From contig USPJ01000006.1 in assembly GCA_900556645.1 (NCBI GenBank), forward strand, positions 1 through 14,869: a stretch of DNA of 14,869 bases. The letters are read 5' to 3'. The notes under the pieces were generated by a model, which made no database searches, was not told the origin of the DNA, and was given only the letters and a program-made list of their open reading frames with translations. Positions 7,118-14,710 of the stretch are shown here, piece after piece. Positions within the stretch are counted from its first letter, which is position 1. Each line of letters starts with the position of its first letter. The translations under genes and the position numbers were made by a program. The stretch comes from an uncultured Lachnospiraceae bacterium. Lineage in GTDB: Bacteria > Bacillota_A > Clostridia > Lachnospirales > Lachnospiraceae.

Positions 7118-7381
7118 ATGCGAATCTGGTTTAAAACCTTTAAGAACAACCGAATGTTAAGGGATTTCTGTGTCACAGATGACAGCGACGACACACGGAC
7201 CCACAAGATTTTCCGCGGATTGGAACAGGCATGCTATGAGTTTGATTTAAGCCAGCCCATCTGGCTGGACACCACCATCACGGATTTTAAACGCCATGCA
7301 AAAGCCCGTTTCACTCAGGACAGCTTCGTGGACGAAATTGATTTCGATTATCTGGAAATACAGGTCATCGAGGAAGATTAA
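7118..7381 (+). CDS. Conserved small protein of unknown function, 87 aa
   Basis: This is the only credible plus-strand gene in the window. AAAGGA precedes the ATG by 10 nt and a promoter sits upstream. The protein is soluble, with no signal peptide or membrane segment. It begins with a basic, aromatic stretch (MRIWFKTFKNNR) followed by DDSDDTRTHKIFRGLE. The middle holds FDLSQPIWLD and DFKRHAKARF, and the end is strongly acidic (EIDFDYLEIQVIEED). I recall very similar short proteins across Clostridia, but no function or named domain. The alternation of strands and the length suggest a small alpha/beta fold. It ends only 22 nt from the convergent rRNA methyltransferase gene, and no terminator hairpin is visible between them. 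Confidence 0.8.
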   Translation: MRIWFKTFKNNRMLRDFCVTDDSDDTRTHKIFRGLEQACYEFDLSQPIWLDTTITDFKRHAKARFTQDSFVDEIDFDYLEIQVIEED

Positions 7382-7403
7382 AAGAAAGTTTTTACCCCTC
7401 TAT

Positions 7404-8177
7404 TCATCTTCTCTGACGATTGGCCTCATACATCAGAATCCCTGACGCCATTGCCGCATTTAGGGATTCCAGTTTTCCTTCCATAGGAATCCTGATATAA
7501 GTATCTGCTGTATCAGCAATTTTTTCACTTAATCCATTCCCCTCATTTCCAATTAAAAACGCCGTAGGTTTCCGATAATCCCACTTATCATAGAAGGTTT
7601 CTCCTTTTAAATGAGCAGCGTAACAGGAAATTCCTCTCTCCTGCAGTTCAAAAATACTTTTTTCCAAATCCTCCGTATATACAAACGGCATCCGATAAAC
7701 AGAACCCATGGTAGAGCGGATGGTTTTGGGATTAAATAAGTCCACCGTATTCCGGCTCATCAGAATTCCCGTAACTCCTGCTCCTTCTGCCGTACGAAAC
7801 ATGGTTCCCAGATTTCCCGGGTCCTGAATATTTTCCGTTACCAAAAGTAAAGGCGGTGTCTTATCATCCCCTAGCAAATCTTCCAATTGATATTCCGGCA
7901 TTTTTACCACACAGAGAATCCCCTGAGGGGTCATGGTATCCGATACGTGTTTAAACACAGCATCCGATAACACCTCATATGTATGTTTTTCCAAAATCTC
8001 TGGATTTTTTTCCAAAAAACTTTCCGAAACATAGATGGACTCTATCCATTCTTCGGGAGCTTCCCGAAACATCTTCACTCCCTCAACAACAAAGGCACGA
8101 GATGTTCTCCGTGCCTTTCCCTTTGTATTTAGCTGTATCAGATTTTTAACCTGCGGATTGTTCGTACTTGTAATCAT
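7404..8177 (-). CDS. TrmH/SpoU-family RNA 2'-O-methyltransferase
   Basis: The product is expected to methylate a ribose 2'-OH of rRNA or tRNA with SAM, using the knotted SPOUT fold. With the start at 8177 it has 257 residues. An N-terminal substrate-binding domain (about 1-95, L30e-like) precedes the catalytic domain. That domain carries motif 1 ENIQDPGNLGTMFRTAEGAG (115-134, Asn116 and Arg128), motif 2 FLIGNEGNGL (207-216) and motif 3 IPMEGKLESLNAAMA (230-244). ATG 8177 is preferred over the in-frame start at 8216 because AGGAG, which overlaps the pfkA stop codon, sits just before it and the longer form would overlap pfkA by 31 nt. The 8-nt gap to pfkA implies cotranscription. Homologues include 23S rRNA Gm2251-type and TsnR-type enzymes, so the exact target cannot be named. 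Confidence 0.92.
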   Translation of the reverse strand: MITSTNNPQVKNLIQLNTKGKARRTSRAFVVEGVKMFREAPEEWIESIYVSESFLEKNPEILEKHTYEVLSDAVFKHVSDTMTPQGILCVVKMPEYQLEDLLGDDKTPPLLLVTENIQDPGNLGTMFRTAEGAGVTGILMSRNTVDLFNPKTIRSTMGSVYRMPFVYTEDLEKSIFELQERGISCYAAHLKGETFYDKWDYRKPTAFLIGNEGNGLSEKIADTADTYIRIPMEGKLESLNAAMASGILMYEANRQRR

Positions 8178-8185
8178 ATGCTCTC

Positions 8186-9160
8186 CTAACGGGATAAATT
8201 CCTGCACACCTCCCACTGGTATTCCGGAATCCCCTTCTGCATTGCCAGTGCCTCATCAATATCAAAGTCTACAAATTCTCCGTGGCGGTATCCTACTACC
8301 CGGTTGGTTTTACCCTCCAACAGCAAATCCACCGCCATTGCTCCCATGGTAGAAGCATAGACACGATCTTTACAGGTCGGGCTGCCGCCTCGCTGCATGT
8401 GTCCTAAGATGGTGGCTCTGGTCTCCACACCGGTGGCAGCCTCAATACGTTTTGCCATACTGGTGGAATGACCGATTCCCTCTGCATTGATAATAATATG
8501 GTGCTTTTTCCCCCGTTTTCGGTTATTGATGATGTTGTTTACCAGCACCTGCTCATCATAGTTGTATTTCTCCGGCAGCAGAATATCCTCCGCTCCATTT
8601 GCAATACCGCACCACAGGGCAATGTATCCGGCTCCCCGGCCCATAACCTCAATGATAGAACATCTCTCATGGGAAGTGGAAGTATCTCTTACCTTATCAA
8701 TGGCTTCCATAGCCGTATTTACCGCTGTATCAAATCCTATGGTATATTCGGTAGATGCGATATCCAAATCAATGGTTCCCGGAAGTCCGATAGTATTAAT
8801 TCCATGTTCTGCCAACTTCTGGGCACCTTTGAAGGAACCGTCTCCTCCGATTACTACGATACCGTCGATTCCGTGTTTCTTACAAATGGCAGCACCCTTT
8901 TCCTGGCCCTCCGGTGTTGTAAACTCCTTACACCGTGCAGTCTGGAGTATGGTACCTCCTCTTTGGATAATGTCGGATACATCCGTTGCCTTCATATCTA
9001 TAATCTCTTCCTGTAAAAGTCCTGCGTAGCCACGCTTAATTCCTTTTACATTCAGTCCCTTTGTCAAAGCCTGACGAACCACTGCACGAATTGCCGCATT
9101 CATTCCCGGTGCATCTCCACCGCTGGTCAACACACCAATGGTTTTTACTTCTTTTGCCAT
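8186..9160 (-). CDS. pfkA: ATP-dependent 6-phosphofructokinase
   Basis: This cytosolic enzyme phosphorylates fructose 6-phosphate to fructose 1,6-bisphosphate, the committed step of glycolysis. The 324 residues match the bacterial PfkA tetramer subunit. Motifs include GVLTSGGDAPGMN (9-21), IGGDGS (104-109), where Gly108 marks ATP and not pyrophosphate use, and the catalytic loop PGTIDLDI with Asp131 as base. SHER (Arg166), EVMGRGAG (171-178) and LGHMQRGGSP follow. The residue between the two aspartates of the catalytic loop is Leu132, where E. coli-type enzymes have Asn; the codon is a clean TTG. AGGAGG precedes the ATG. The gene follows dnaE by 40 nt and precedes the methyltransferase by 8 nt, so all three probably form an operon. 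A dnaE-pfkA association is also known in Bacillus. Confidence 0.96.
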   Translation of the reverse strand: MAKEVKTIGVLTSGGDAPGMNAAIRAVVRQALTKGLNVKGIKRGYAGLLQEEIIDMKATDVSDIIQRGGTILQTARCKEFTTPEGQEKGAAICKKHGIDGIVVIGGDGSFKGAQKLAEHGINTIGLPGTIDLDIASTEYTIGFDTAVNTAMEAIDKVRDTSTSHERCSIIEVMGRGAGYIALWCGIANGAEDILLPEKYNYDEQVLVNNIINNRKRGKKHHIIINAEGIGHSTSMAKRIEAATGVETRATILGHMQRGGSPTCKDRVYASTMGAMAVDLLLEGKTNRVVGYRHGEFVDFDIDEALAMQKGIPEYQWEVCRNLSR

Positions 9161-9200
9161 GTCGTTTTCCTCCTATGGTTCACATACTATGTTACCTATT

Positions 9201-12200
9201 CTAATCTCTTCTTCTGTTGTTTTCAATGGCTTTTTCTACAACTTTCACATTTCCCTCACCAAAGGCTTCCCTTAAAATCCCCAGTAGCTTTGGTTCAATC
9301 TTTACGTTACGGTTTGCAGAAAGCCGTTTCACAGCTCTCTCTTTTGAGAGAAAAATCACTACGCTGTCTCCACCATCAGAGCCTGCAATAAGACCATAAA
9401 GCCGTTCTTCTTCTTTTTCATAGATTTCTTTGTTTTCAAATTGAATCCACAACTCCTTTGGTGTTTCATCAAATCCATAGATTTTCTCACAGATCAGCTT
9501 TCCGTTTTTATCTTCCTCCACACTGGCATGACCGCGGATAAATATTTTCTCATCCACATTCAGATAATTGTGATATTTTTCATAATCTCTCGGAAAAATA
9601 ATAACCTCCACAGTTCCCAGCAAATCCTCCAACGTAATAAAAGCCATTGTCTTATTATTCTTTGTATATTTGATGGTTTTATCCGTAATCATTCCGCCAA
9701 TCATAACATTTTCATTGTCCAAAACTCTTACGCTGCCGCTTTCCTCGTCCAAAAGGAAATCATTGGTAGTGGCAGATATGTTCTTCCTCCATTTTTCCTC
9801 ATATTCTTCCAACGGATGTCCGCTGATATAAACACCCAAAACTTCCTTTTCAAATCCCAGCAATGTTTCTTTTGGAAATTCTCCCACAGCTGGCATACGG
9901 ATTTCAAAATCCTCTTTGGTATCTTCCGTAGCAAAATCAAACAGACTAATCTGTCCTGCAACAGAATTTTTTTTCTCATCATTAATATTTTCCAGAATCG
10001 CAGAATACACCTGCATTTTCTGCTTTCTGGTTCCCTCAAGACCATCGAAAGCACCTGCTTTGATGAAATTTTCAATGGTCCGTTTGTTTACCTCTTTCCC
10101 GCTGAGCCGCATACAGAAATCCTTCAAGTCACGGAATTTTCCGTGTTCCTGCCGCTCCTGTACCAATGCCTCAATTACCGGTCTTCCTACGCTCTTAATG
10201 GCAGAAAGTCCGTAACGGATGGCATTTCCCGATACAGAGAAATTTCCCTCTCCCTCATTGATGTCCGGCGGCAAAATCTCAATTCCCATTCTGCGGCAAG
10301 TGAGAATATACTCTGAAACCTTAGTGGAGTTGTCCATAACCGAGGTCATAAGAGCTGCCATAAATTCCACCGGATAATAGTATTTCAAATATGCGGTCTG
10401 ATACGCAACCACCGCATAAGCCGCCGCATGAGATTTATTAAATGCATATTTTGCAAAATCAATCATTTCATCATAAATTTTATTGGCTACGGCTTCCTCG
10501 ATTCCTCTGGCAATACAGCCCGGCACTCCCTCCGCCTCGTTGCCATATACGAAATTCTTCCGCTCCTGTTCCATAACAGAGGCTTTTTTCTTGGACATGG
10601 CTCTCCGCACCAAATCGCTTCTTCCCAGTGTATAACCTGCCAAGTCCCGTACAATCTGCATAACCTGCTCCTGATATACAATACAGCCGTAGGTAGGTGC
10701 TAAGATTGGTTCCAACTGCGGACAATCGTAGGTAACTTCTTCAGGATGATTTTTTCCTTTGATATAAGCAGGAATAAAATCCATGGGACCCGGACGATAC
10801 AAAGAAATTCCCGCAATAATATCTTCCAGACTCTGAGGCTTCAATTCCTTCATAAAGTTTTTCATTCCGGCACTTTCCAACTGGAATATTCCTTCGGTTT
10901 TTCCTGAGCCAATGGAATCCAATACCGCCTTGTCATTAAAATCGATATTGTCCATATCCAGTTCCACACCGGAGCTCTGTTTTGCCAACCTTGCGGCATT
11001 TTGAATAACCGTCAGAGTACGCAGACCCAAAAAGTCCATTTTCAGCAATCCCAGTTCTTCGATAGTAGTCATGGTAAACTGAGTGGTAATGGTTCCGTCC
11101 GATGCTCTGGACAACGGTACATATTCATCCATAGCCTTCTGACTGATTACCACTCCTGCTGCGTGCATGGAGGTATGCCGTGGAAGTCCCTCCAGACGTT
11201 TGGACATATCAATCAGATTTTTTACCGTTTCATCGGTCTGATACATTGCCCGTAGCTCCGGGTTCATCACCAACGCCTTCTCTATGGTAATCCCCAGTTC
11301 ATTTGGTATCTGCTTTGCAATCCCATCCACATAGGCATAAGGCAAGTCCATAACCCTTCCCACATCTCGGATAACGCCCCGGGCTGCCAGAGTACCGAAG
11401 GTTACAATCTGGGTTACACAGTCCTCACCGTATTTTCGCACTACATAATCAATAACTTCCTGCCGTCTTTCAAAGCAGAAGTCAATATCAATATCCGGCA
11501 TAGACACACGCTCCGGGTTCAGGAAACGTTCAAACAGCAGATTGTATTTGATTGGGTCAATATTGGTAATTCCCGTGGTATAGGACACCAGACTTCCTGC
11601 GGCACTTCCCCTGCCGGGACCCACCATGATGTCCTGCTCTCTGGCATATCGTATAAAATCCCACACAATTAGAAAATAATCCACGTATCCCATCTTTTGG
11701 ATGACGGAAAGTTCATATTCCAGACGTTCTTCCAGTTCTTCGTAATTATCAGGATACCGTTGTTTCAATCCGTCAAAGCAGAGCTTATTCAGATAAGTCC
11801 ATGAATCATAACCCTCCGGCACTTCAAAATGCGGCAGCTTGGTAACGCCAAATTCTATCTCCACATGACATCGGTCTGCAATCTTCTGGGTATTTTCCAA
11901 CGCCTGCAATGCATAAGGAAAAAGGGTCTTCATTTCCTCCTCAGATTTTACATAATACTGTCCGCCCTCATACCGCATACGGTCTTCGTCTGCCAGCTTC
12001 TTTCCGGTTTGTATACACAATAAAATGTCGTGAGGCTCCGCATCCTCTGCAAAGGTATAATGAACGTCGTTGGTCGCCACCAGTTCAATGCCCAGCTCCT
12101 GACTCATCCGTAAAAGCTGTTGATTCACATTGGCCTGCTCCGGGATTCCATGATCCTGTAATTCCAGGAAGAAATTGCCTTTTCCAAAAATATCCTGATA

Positions 12201-12683
12201 ACGAAGAGCTGCTGCCTTTGCATCTTCGTACATTCCTCTCTGAAGATACCTGGCCACTTCACCTGCAAGGCAGGCACTTAAGGCAATAATCCCTTCATGG
12301 TACTCTTTTAATACCGCAAGATCTACTCGCGGTTTATAATAGAATCCTTCTGTAAAACCCTTGGACACAATTTTCATCAGATTTGCATAACCCTGATTAT
12401 TCTCTGCCAGAAGAACCAGGTGGTAATATCTGTCTTCGCCGCTTCCTGCTTCACGGTCAAATCGGGAGCCGGGGGCTACATAAACCTCACATCCCAGAAT
12501 CGGATTGATTCCCTCGGCCCTTGCTGCACGATAAAAATCAATCACACCATACATAACTCCATGATCTGTGATCGCCGCACTGTCCATGCCAAGTTCTTTG
12601 ACACGGGCTACATATTCTTTTATCTTATTGGAACCATCCAGCAGACTGTATTCTGTATGGACGTGAAGATGTGTAAACTCCAA
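9201..12683 (-). CDS. dnaE: DNA polymerase III alpha subunit, DnaE type
   Basis: This is a replicative family C polymerase of 1160 residues. Domains in order: PHP (about 1-280), palm with catalytic Asp397 and Asp399 in PDIDIDF and Asp550 in LKMDFLGLR, fingers with GPGRGSAAGS (355-364), a helix-hairpin-helix region, a clamp-binding QISLF (911-915) and an OB fold (about 990-1065). The PHP metal ligands look intact (H7, H9, D40, H41, E66, H88, C138, D206, H208), so it may keep nuclease activity. It lacks the inserted DEDD exonuclease and N-terminal OB of PolC, so it is DnaE. In Firmicutes a separate PolC usually shares replication. The start is TTG (MEFTHLHVH), with AGGAG 10 nt upstream; no better start fits the family N-terminus. 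No clear promoter is visible in the 133-nt gap upstream. Confidence 0.96.
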   Translation of the reverse strand: MEFTHLHVHTEYSLLDGSNKIKEYVARVKELGMDSAAITDHGVMYGVIDFYRAARAEGINPILGCEVYVAPGSRFDREAGSGEDRYYHLVLLAENNQGYANLMKIVSKGFTEGFYYKPRVDLAVLKEYHEGIIALSACLAGEVARYLQRGMYEDAKAAALRYQDIFGKGNFFLELQDHGIPEQANVNQQLLRMSQELGIELVATNDVHYTFAEDAEPHDILLCIQTGKKLADEDRMRYEGGQYYVKSEEEMKTLFPYALQALENTQKIADRCHVEIEFGVTKLPHFEVPEGYDSWTYLNKLCFDGLKQRYPDNYEELEERLEYELSVIQKMGYVDYFLIVWDFIRYAREQDIMVGPGRGSAAGSLVSYTTGITNIDPIKYNLLFERFLNPERVSMPDIDIDFCFERRQEVIDYVVRKYGEDCVTQIVTFGTLAARGVIRDVGRVMDLPYAYVDGIAKQIPNELGITIEKALVMNPELRAMYQTDETVKNLIDMSKRLEGLPRHTSMHAAGVVISQKAMDEYVPLSRASDGTITTQFTMTTIEELGLLKMDFLGLRTLTVIQNAARLAKQSSGVELDMDNIDFNDKAVLDSIGSGKTEGIFQLESAGMKNFMKELKPQSLEDIIAGISLYRPGPMDFIPAYIKGKNHPEEVTYDCPQLEPILAPTYGCIVYQEQVMQIVRDLAGYTLGRSDLVRRAMSKKKASVMEQERKNFVYGNEAEGVPGCIARGIEEAVANKIYDEMIDFAKYAFNKSHAAAYAVVAYQTAYLKYYYPVEFMAALMTSVMDNSTKVSEYILTCRRMGIEILPPDINEGEGNFSVSGNAIRYGLSAIKSVGRPVIEALVQERQEHGKFRDLKDFCMRLSGKEVNKRTIENFIKAGAFDGLEGTRKQKMQVYSAILENINDEKKNSVAGQISLFDFATEDTKEDFEIRMPAVGEFPKETLLGFEKEVLGVYISGHPLEEYEEKWRKNISATTNDFLLDEESGSVRVLDNENVMIGGMITDKTIKYTKNNKTMAFITLEDLLGTVEVIIFPRDYEKYHNYLNVDEKIFIRGHASVEEDKNGKLICEKIYGFDETPKELWIQFENKEIYEKEEERLYGLIAGSDGGDSVVIFLSKERAVKRLSANRNVKIEPKLLGILREAFGEGNVKVVEKAIENNRRRD

Positions 12684-12750
12684 CTCTATTTCTCTCCTGT
12701 TCTAATATCTGCAATTTTATCGCAGCATATTTTTATAAATTTAACTGAAT

Positions 12751-12809
12751 CAGGTAAGTCCCATGCTTCAATTGCGAAAAGCAATAATCATTGGGTGGGG
12801 ACTTGCTTG
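12751..12809 (+). other. Long intergenic hairpin, better paired on the plus strand
   Basis: Arms 12751-12762 (CAGGTAAGTCCC) and 12798-12809 (GGGACTTGCTTG) form a 12-pair stem in plus-strand RNA, including two G-U pairs. These two become A-C mismatches in minus-strand RNA. An inner ATTGC / GCAAT stem with a GAAAA loop lies at 12771-12785. No U tract follows on either strand, so it is not a normal terminator. It fills most of the gap between cvfB and dnaE. It could be a remnant of an IS200/IS605-type end, an antisense RNA or a processing site. Confidence 0.5.
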
Positions 12810-12816
12810 TCTGTTA

Positions 12817-13656
12817 CTATTTCGCGTAGATTCTCTTGTCCTTAATCTCTACTTTGCCTTCCTTCATCAGATGGCCAATGGCACGTTTAAATGCTCCCTT
12901 ACTCAGACCAAATTCTCGCTGGATCACTTCCGGTGATGCCTTGTCATCAAATGGAAGAACACCTGCAAATTCATTGATTACTTCAAGGACATTCTCCGCA
13001 TCCTCATTGATCTGAAGATATGCTTTCTGACGATCTGTGACGTTCATTTTTCCGTCTTCTTTTACTTCGCTGACACGCAGCTCAAGGATCTTGCCCGGGC
13101 GGTATTTTCCCTTGGCTTCTCTTGCAGGGATCAGTGCGGAATATTTATCATCAACTGCCACAAATACACCGAATCTGTCGCTGATCTCATAAACACGGCC
13201 CTTCACCATATCTCCCACTACATAAGGAGTTCTGGTGGAAAGATAATGATAAACCTTCATAGTTGCGCAGAGACGACTGCTCTTGTCAATATAGAGTGCT
13301 ACCAGCACATCTTCTCCCTCTCTTACTTTCAGAGTCTGTTCATGATATGGAAGCAGAAGGTCTTTCTCCAGTCCCCAGTCAAGGAATGCACCAATCCTTG
13401 TTACCTGAGAGACTTTCAGAACTGCTGTCTGACCTACCTGAAGCTTCGGTTCTTTTGTTGTTGCAATAAGACGATCCTGAGAATCCTTGTAGATAAATGC
13501 TTCAATGCTGTCGCCTTCCTTTGTTCCTTCCGGAACCTGTCTGGACGGAAGAAGGACACGATTCTTTGCATCTGCCTGCATATCCTCACCCAGATATACA
13601 CCAAAATCTACGGACTTTACTACTGTTAATTTCTGTTTTTTTCCTAACTCAATCAT
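12817..13656 (-). CDS. CvfB/YitL-like S1-domain RNA-binding protein
   Basis: This is a likely cytosolic RNA-binding regulator of the CvfB family, a conserved virulence factor B homologue in staphylococci. The 279 residues hold three S1-type OB folds (about 1-65, 72-132 and 145-205) and a C-terminal winged helix (about 215-279). The third S1 carries the typical VKGRVYEISDRFGVFVAVDD segment, and the winged helix includes EFGLSKGAFKRAIGHLMKEG. GGAG sits a few nt before the ATG. The gene has the same orientation as dnaE but is separated from it by a structured 133-nt gap, and from the esterase by a strong terminator, so it is probably its own unit. It contains seven GATC tetramers, unlike the genes to its left, where the motif is nearly absent. 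Confidence 0.88.
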   Translation of the reverse strand: MIELGKKQKLTVVKSVDFGVYLGEDMQADAKNRVLLPSRQVPEGTKEGDSIEAFIYKDSQDRLIATTKEPKLQVGQTAVLKVSQVTRIGAFLDWGLEKDLLLPYHEQTLKVREGEDVLVALYIDKSSRLCATMKVYHYLSTRTPYVVGDMVKGRVYEISDRFGVFVAVDDKYSALIPAREAKGKYRPGKILELRVSEVKEDGKMNVTDRQKAYLQINEDAENVLEVINEFAGVLPFDDKASPEVIQREFGLSKGAFKRAIGHLMKEGKVEIKDKRIYAK

Positions 13657-13760
13657 ATAATCTCCATTTCTGTTGTGATAGTATCTTTTTAAAGAAAATT
13701 AAAAATATACTATACTTTCATCATCCTCTGACATTAGCTTTATATTTCAGTATAACATAA

Positions 13761-13800
13761 ATAATAAAGGCGGCACAATGCCGCCTTATTATTTTTTATT
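13761..13800. terminator. Bidirectional rho-independent terminator after the esterase gene
   Basis: A perfect 9-bp stem, AAGGCGGCA (13767-13775) with TGCCGCCTT (13779-13787) around a 3-nt loop, is extended by A/T pairs. On the minus strand TTTATTATTT follows, ending the esterase transcript; on the plus strand ATTATTTTTT follows. The rest of the gap 13657-13891 shows no other clear signal. Confidence 0.88.
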
Positions 13801-13891
13801 ATCTTATTTTACGTTACTGTTCACTATAGATCAGGATGTATTTTATTCCAACTCGATTTCACATACACTCAGACAGATTCTTTATCGTGTA

Positions 13892-14710
13892 TTATATATT
13901 CTGCATCCACTTGCACGCCAGTTCTATCCAGGACTGGCACTCTTTCTGCACGCAGCCTCCGTCTTCATAGCTTGTCTCTTCATTTGCAAGACTCAGTCCA
14001 TGTCCGCCAACCGGATAAAGATGCATCTCTACAGGTATTTCCAATTTACGCAGTGCGTTAAAAAACAACAGAGAATTCTCTACAGGAACACAGTCATCCG
14101 TCACTGTATGCCACAGGAATGTTGGCGGTGTATCTCTGGATACCTGGAATTCCAGGGACTGTTCTTTTCGTTTATCCAGATCATTATACTCCTCTCCAAG
14201 CAGACATTCAAAGGAACCTGTATGTGCAAACTCACCGGAAGTGATCACCGGATAACTTAAGATCATACCATTTGGTTTCACCATATCAGAAGTTACCCCA
14301 AGTGTCTGTGCAATAAAATCTTTCTTCCAGAAAACGCCAAGACTTGCTGCCAGATGACCACCTGCGGAAAAGCCCTGCAGAACAATTTTATTCGTATCAA
14401 TATGAAACTCTGCAGCATTTTTTCTTAAAAAAGCAACAGACTTCGCAAGCTGCAAGAGTGCCAGTGGATATCTGGCAGGTTCTACGCTATAGCGCAGGAT
14501 CACTGCATGATATCCCCTTACCAGATACTGCATGGCGATCGGTTCTGCTTCTCTGTCAGAAGTCATAGCATACCCGCCTCCCGGGCAGATCACAACTACC
14601 GGACGCTTTCTGTTGATATGCATTTCAATGGAATTATCCAGAAAATAAGTGTATAAATCTGCAGTTTCTTTATATCCGTCTACTGCAATTTCAATCTTCT
14701 TATAAATCAT
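13892..14710 (-). CDS. Alpha/beta-hydrolase esterase (acetyl/xylan esterase-like)
   Basis: This 272-residue single-domain hydrolase has no signal peptide, so it probably acts in the cytoplasm. It carries an oxyanion-hole element VVVICPGGGY (38-47), the nucleophile elbow GFSAGGH (113-119, Ser115), the acid Asp205 in HTVTDDCVPVENS and the base His237 in PVGGHGLS. The pattern fits the BD-FAE / acetyl-xylan esterase-like group that deacetylates plant-polysaccharide oligomers in gut Firmicutes, though the substrate cannot be fixed from sequence alone. AGGAGG lies 6 nt before the ATG, inside the end of the upstream gene. The start overlaps that gene by 11 nt, suggesting translational coupling. Seven GATC sites lie in or just downstream of the gene, as in cvfB and unlike the genes farther left. 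Confidence 0.87.
   Translation of the reverse strand: MIYKKIEIAVDGYKETADLYTYFLDNSIEMHINRKRPVVVICPGGGYAMTSDREAEPIAMQYLVRGYHAVILRYSVEPARYPLALLQLAKSVAFLRKNAAEFHIDTNKIVLQGFSAGGHLAASLGVFWKKDFIAQTLGVTSDMVKPNGMILSYPVITSGEFAHTGSFECLLGEEYNDLDKRKEQSLEFQVSRDTPPTFLWHTVTDDCVPVENSLLFFNALRKLEIPVEMHLYPVGGHGLSLANEETSYEDGGCVQKECQSWIELACKWMQNI

Noticed and set aside
8178..8216. N-terminal extension of the rRNA methyltransferase overlapping pfkA
   Set aside because: AGGAG directly before ATG 8177 and the family N-terminus (ITSTNNPQVK) favour the shorter start.
9441..10316. 291-aa plus-strand open frame inside dnaE
   Set aside because: It is antisense to well-conserved DnaE codons and shows no recognisable motif or ribosome binding site.
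12684..12750. dnaE promoter TTAAAT - 17 nt - GATAAA
   Set aside because: Only partial matches to both boxes in an A/T-rich stretch; too weak to list as a feature.
13657..13760. Promoter for cvfB around TATAGTATATT
   Set aside because: Several -10-like strings overlap, but none has an acceptable -35 at 16-18 nt; a promoter must exist here but cannot be placed.
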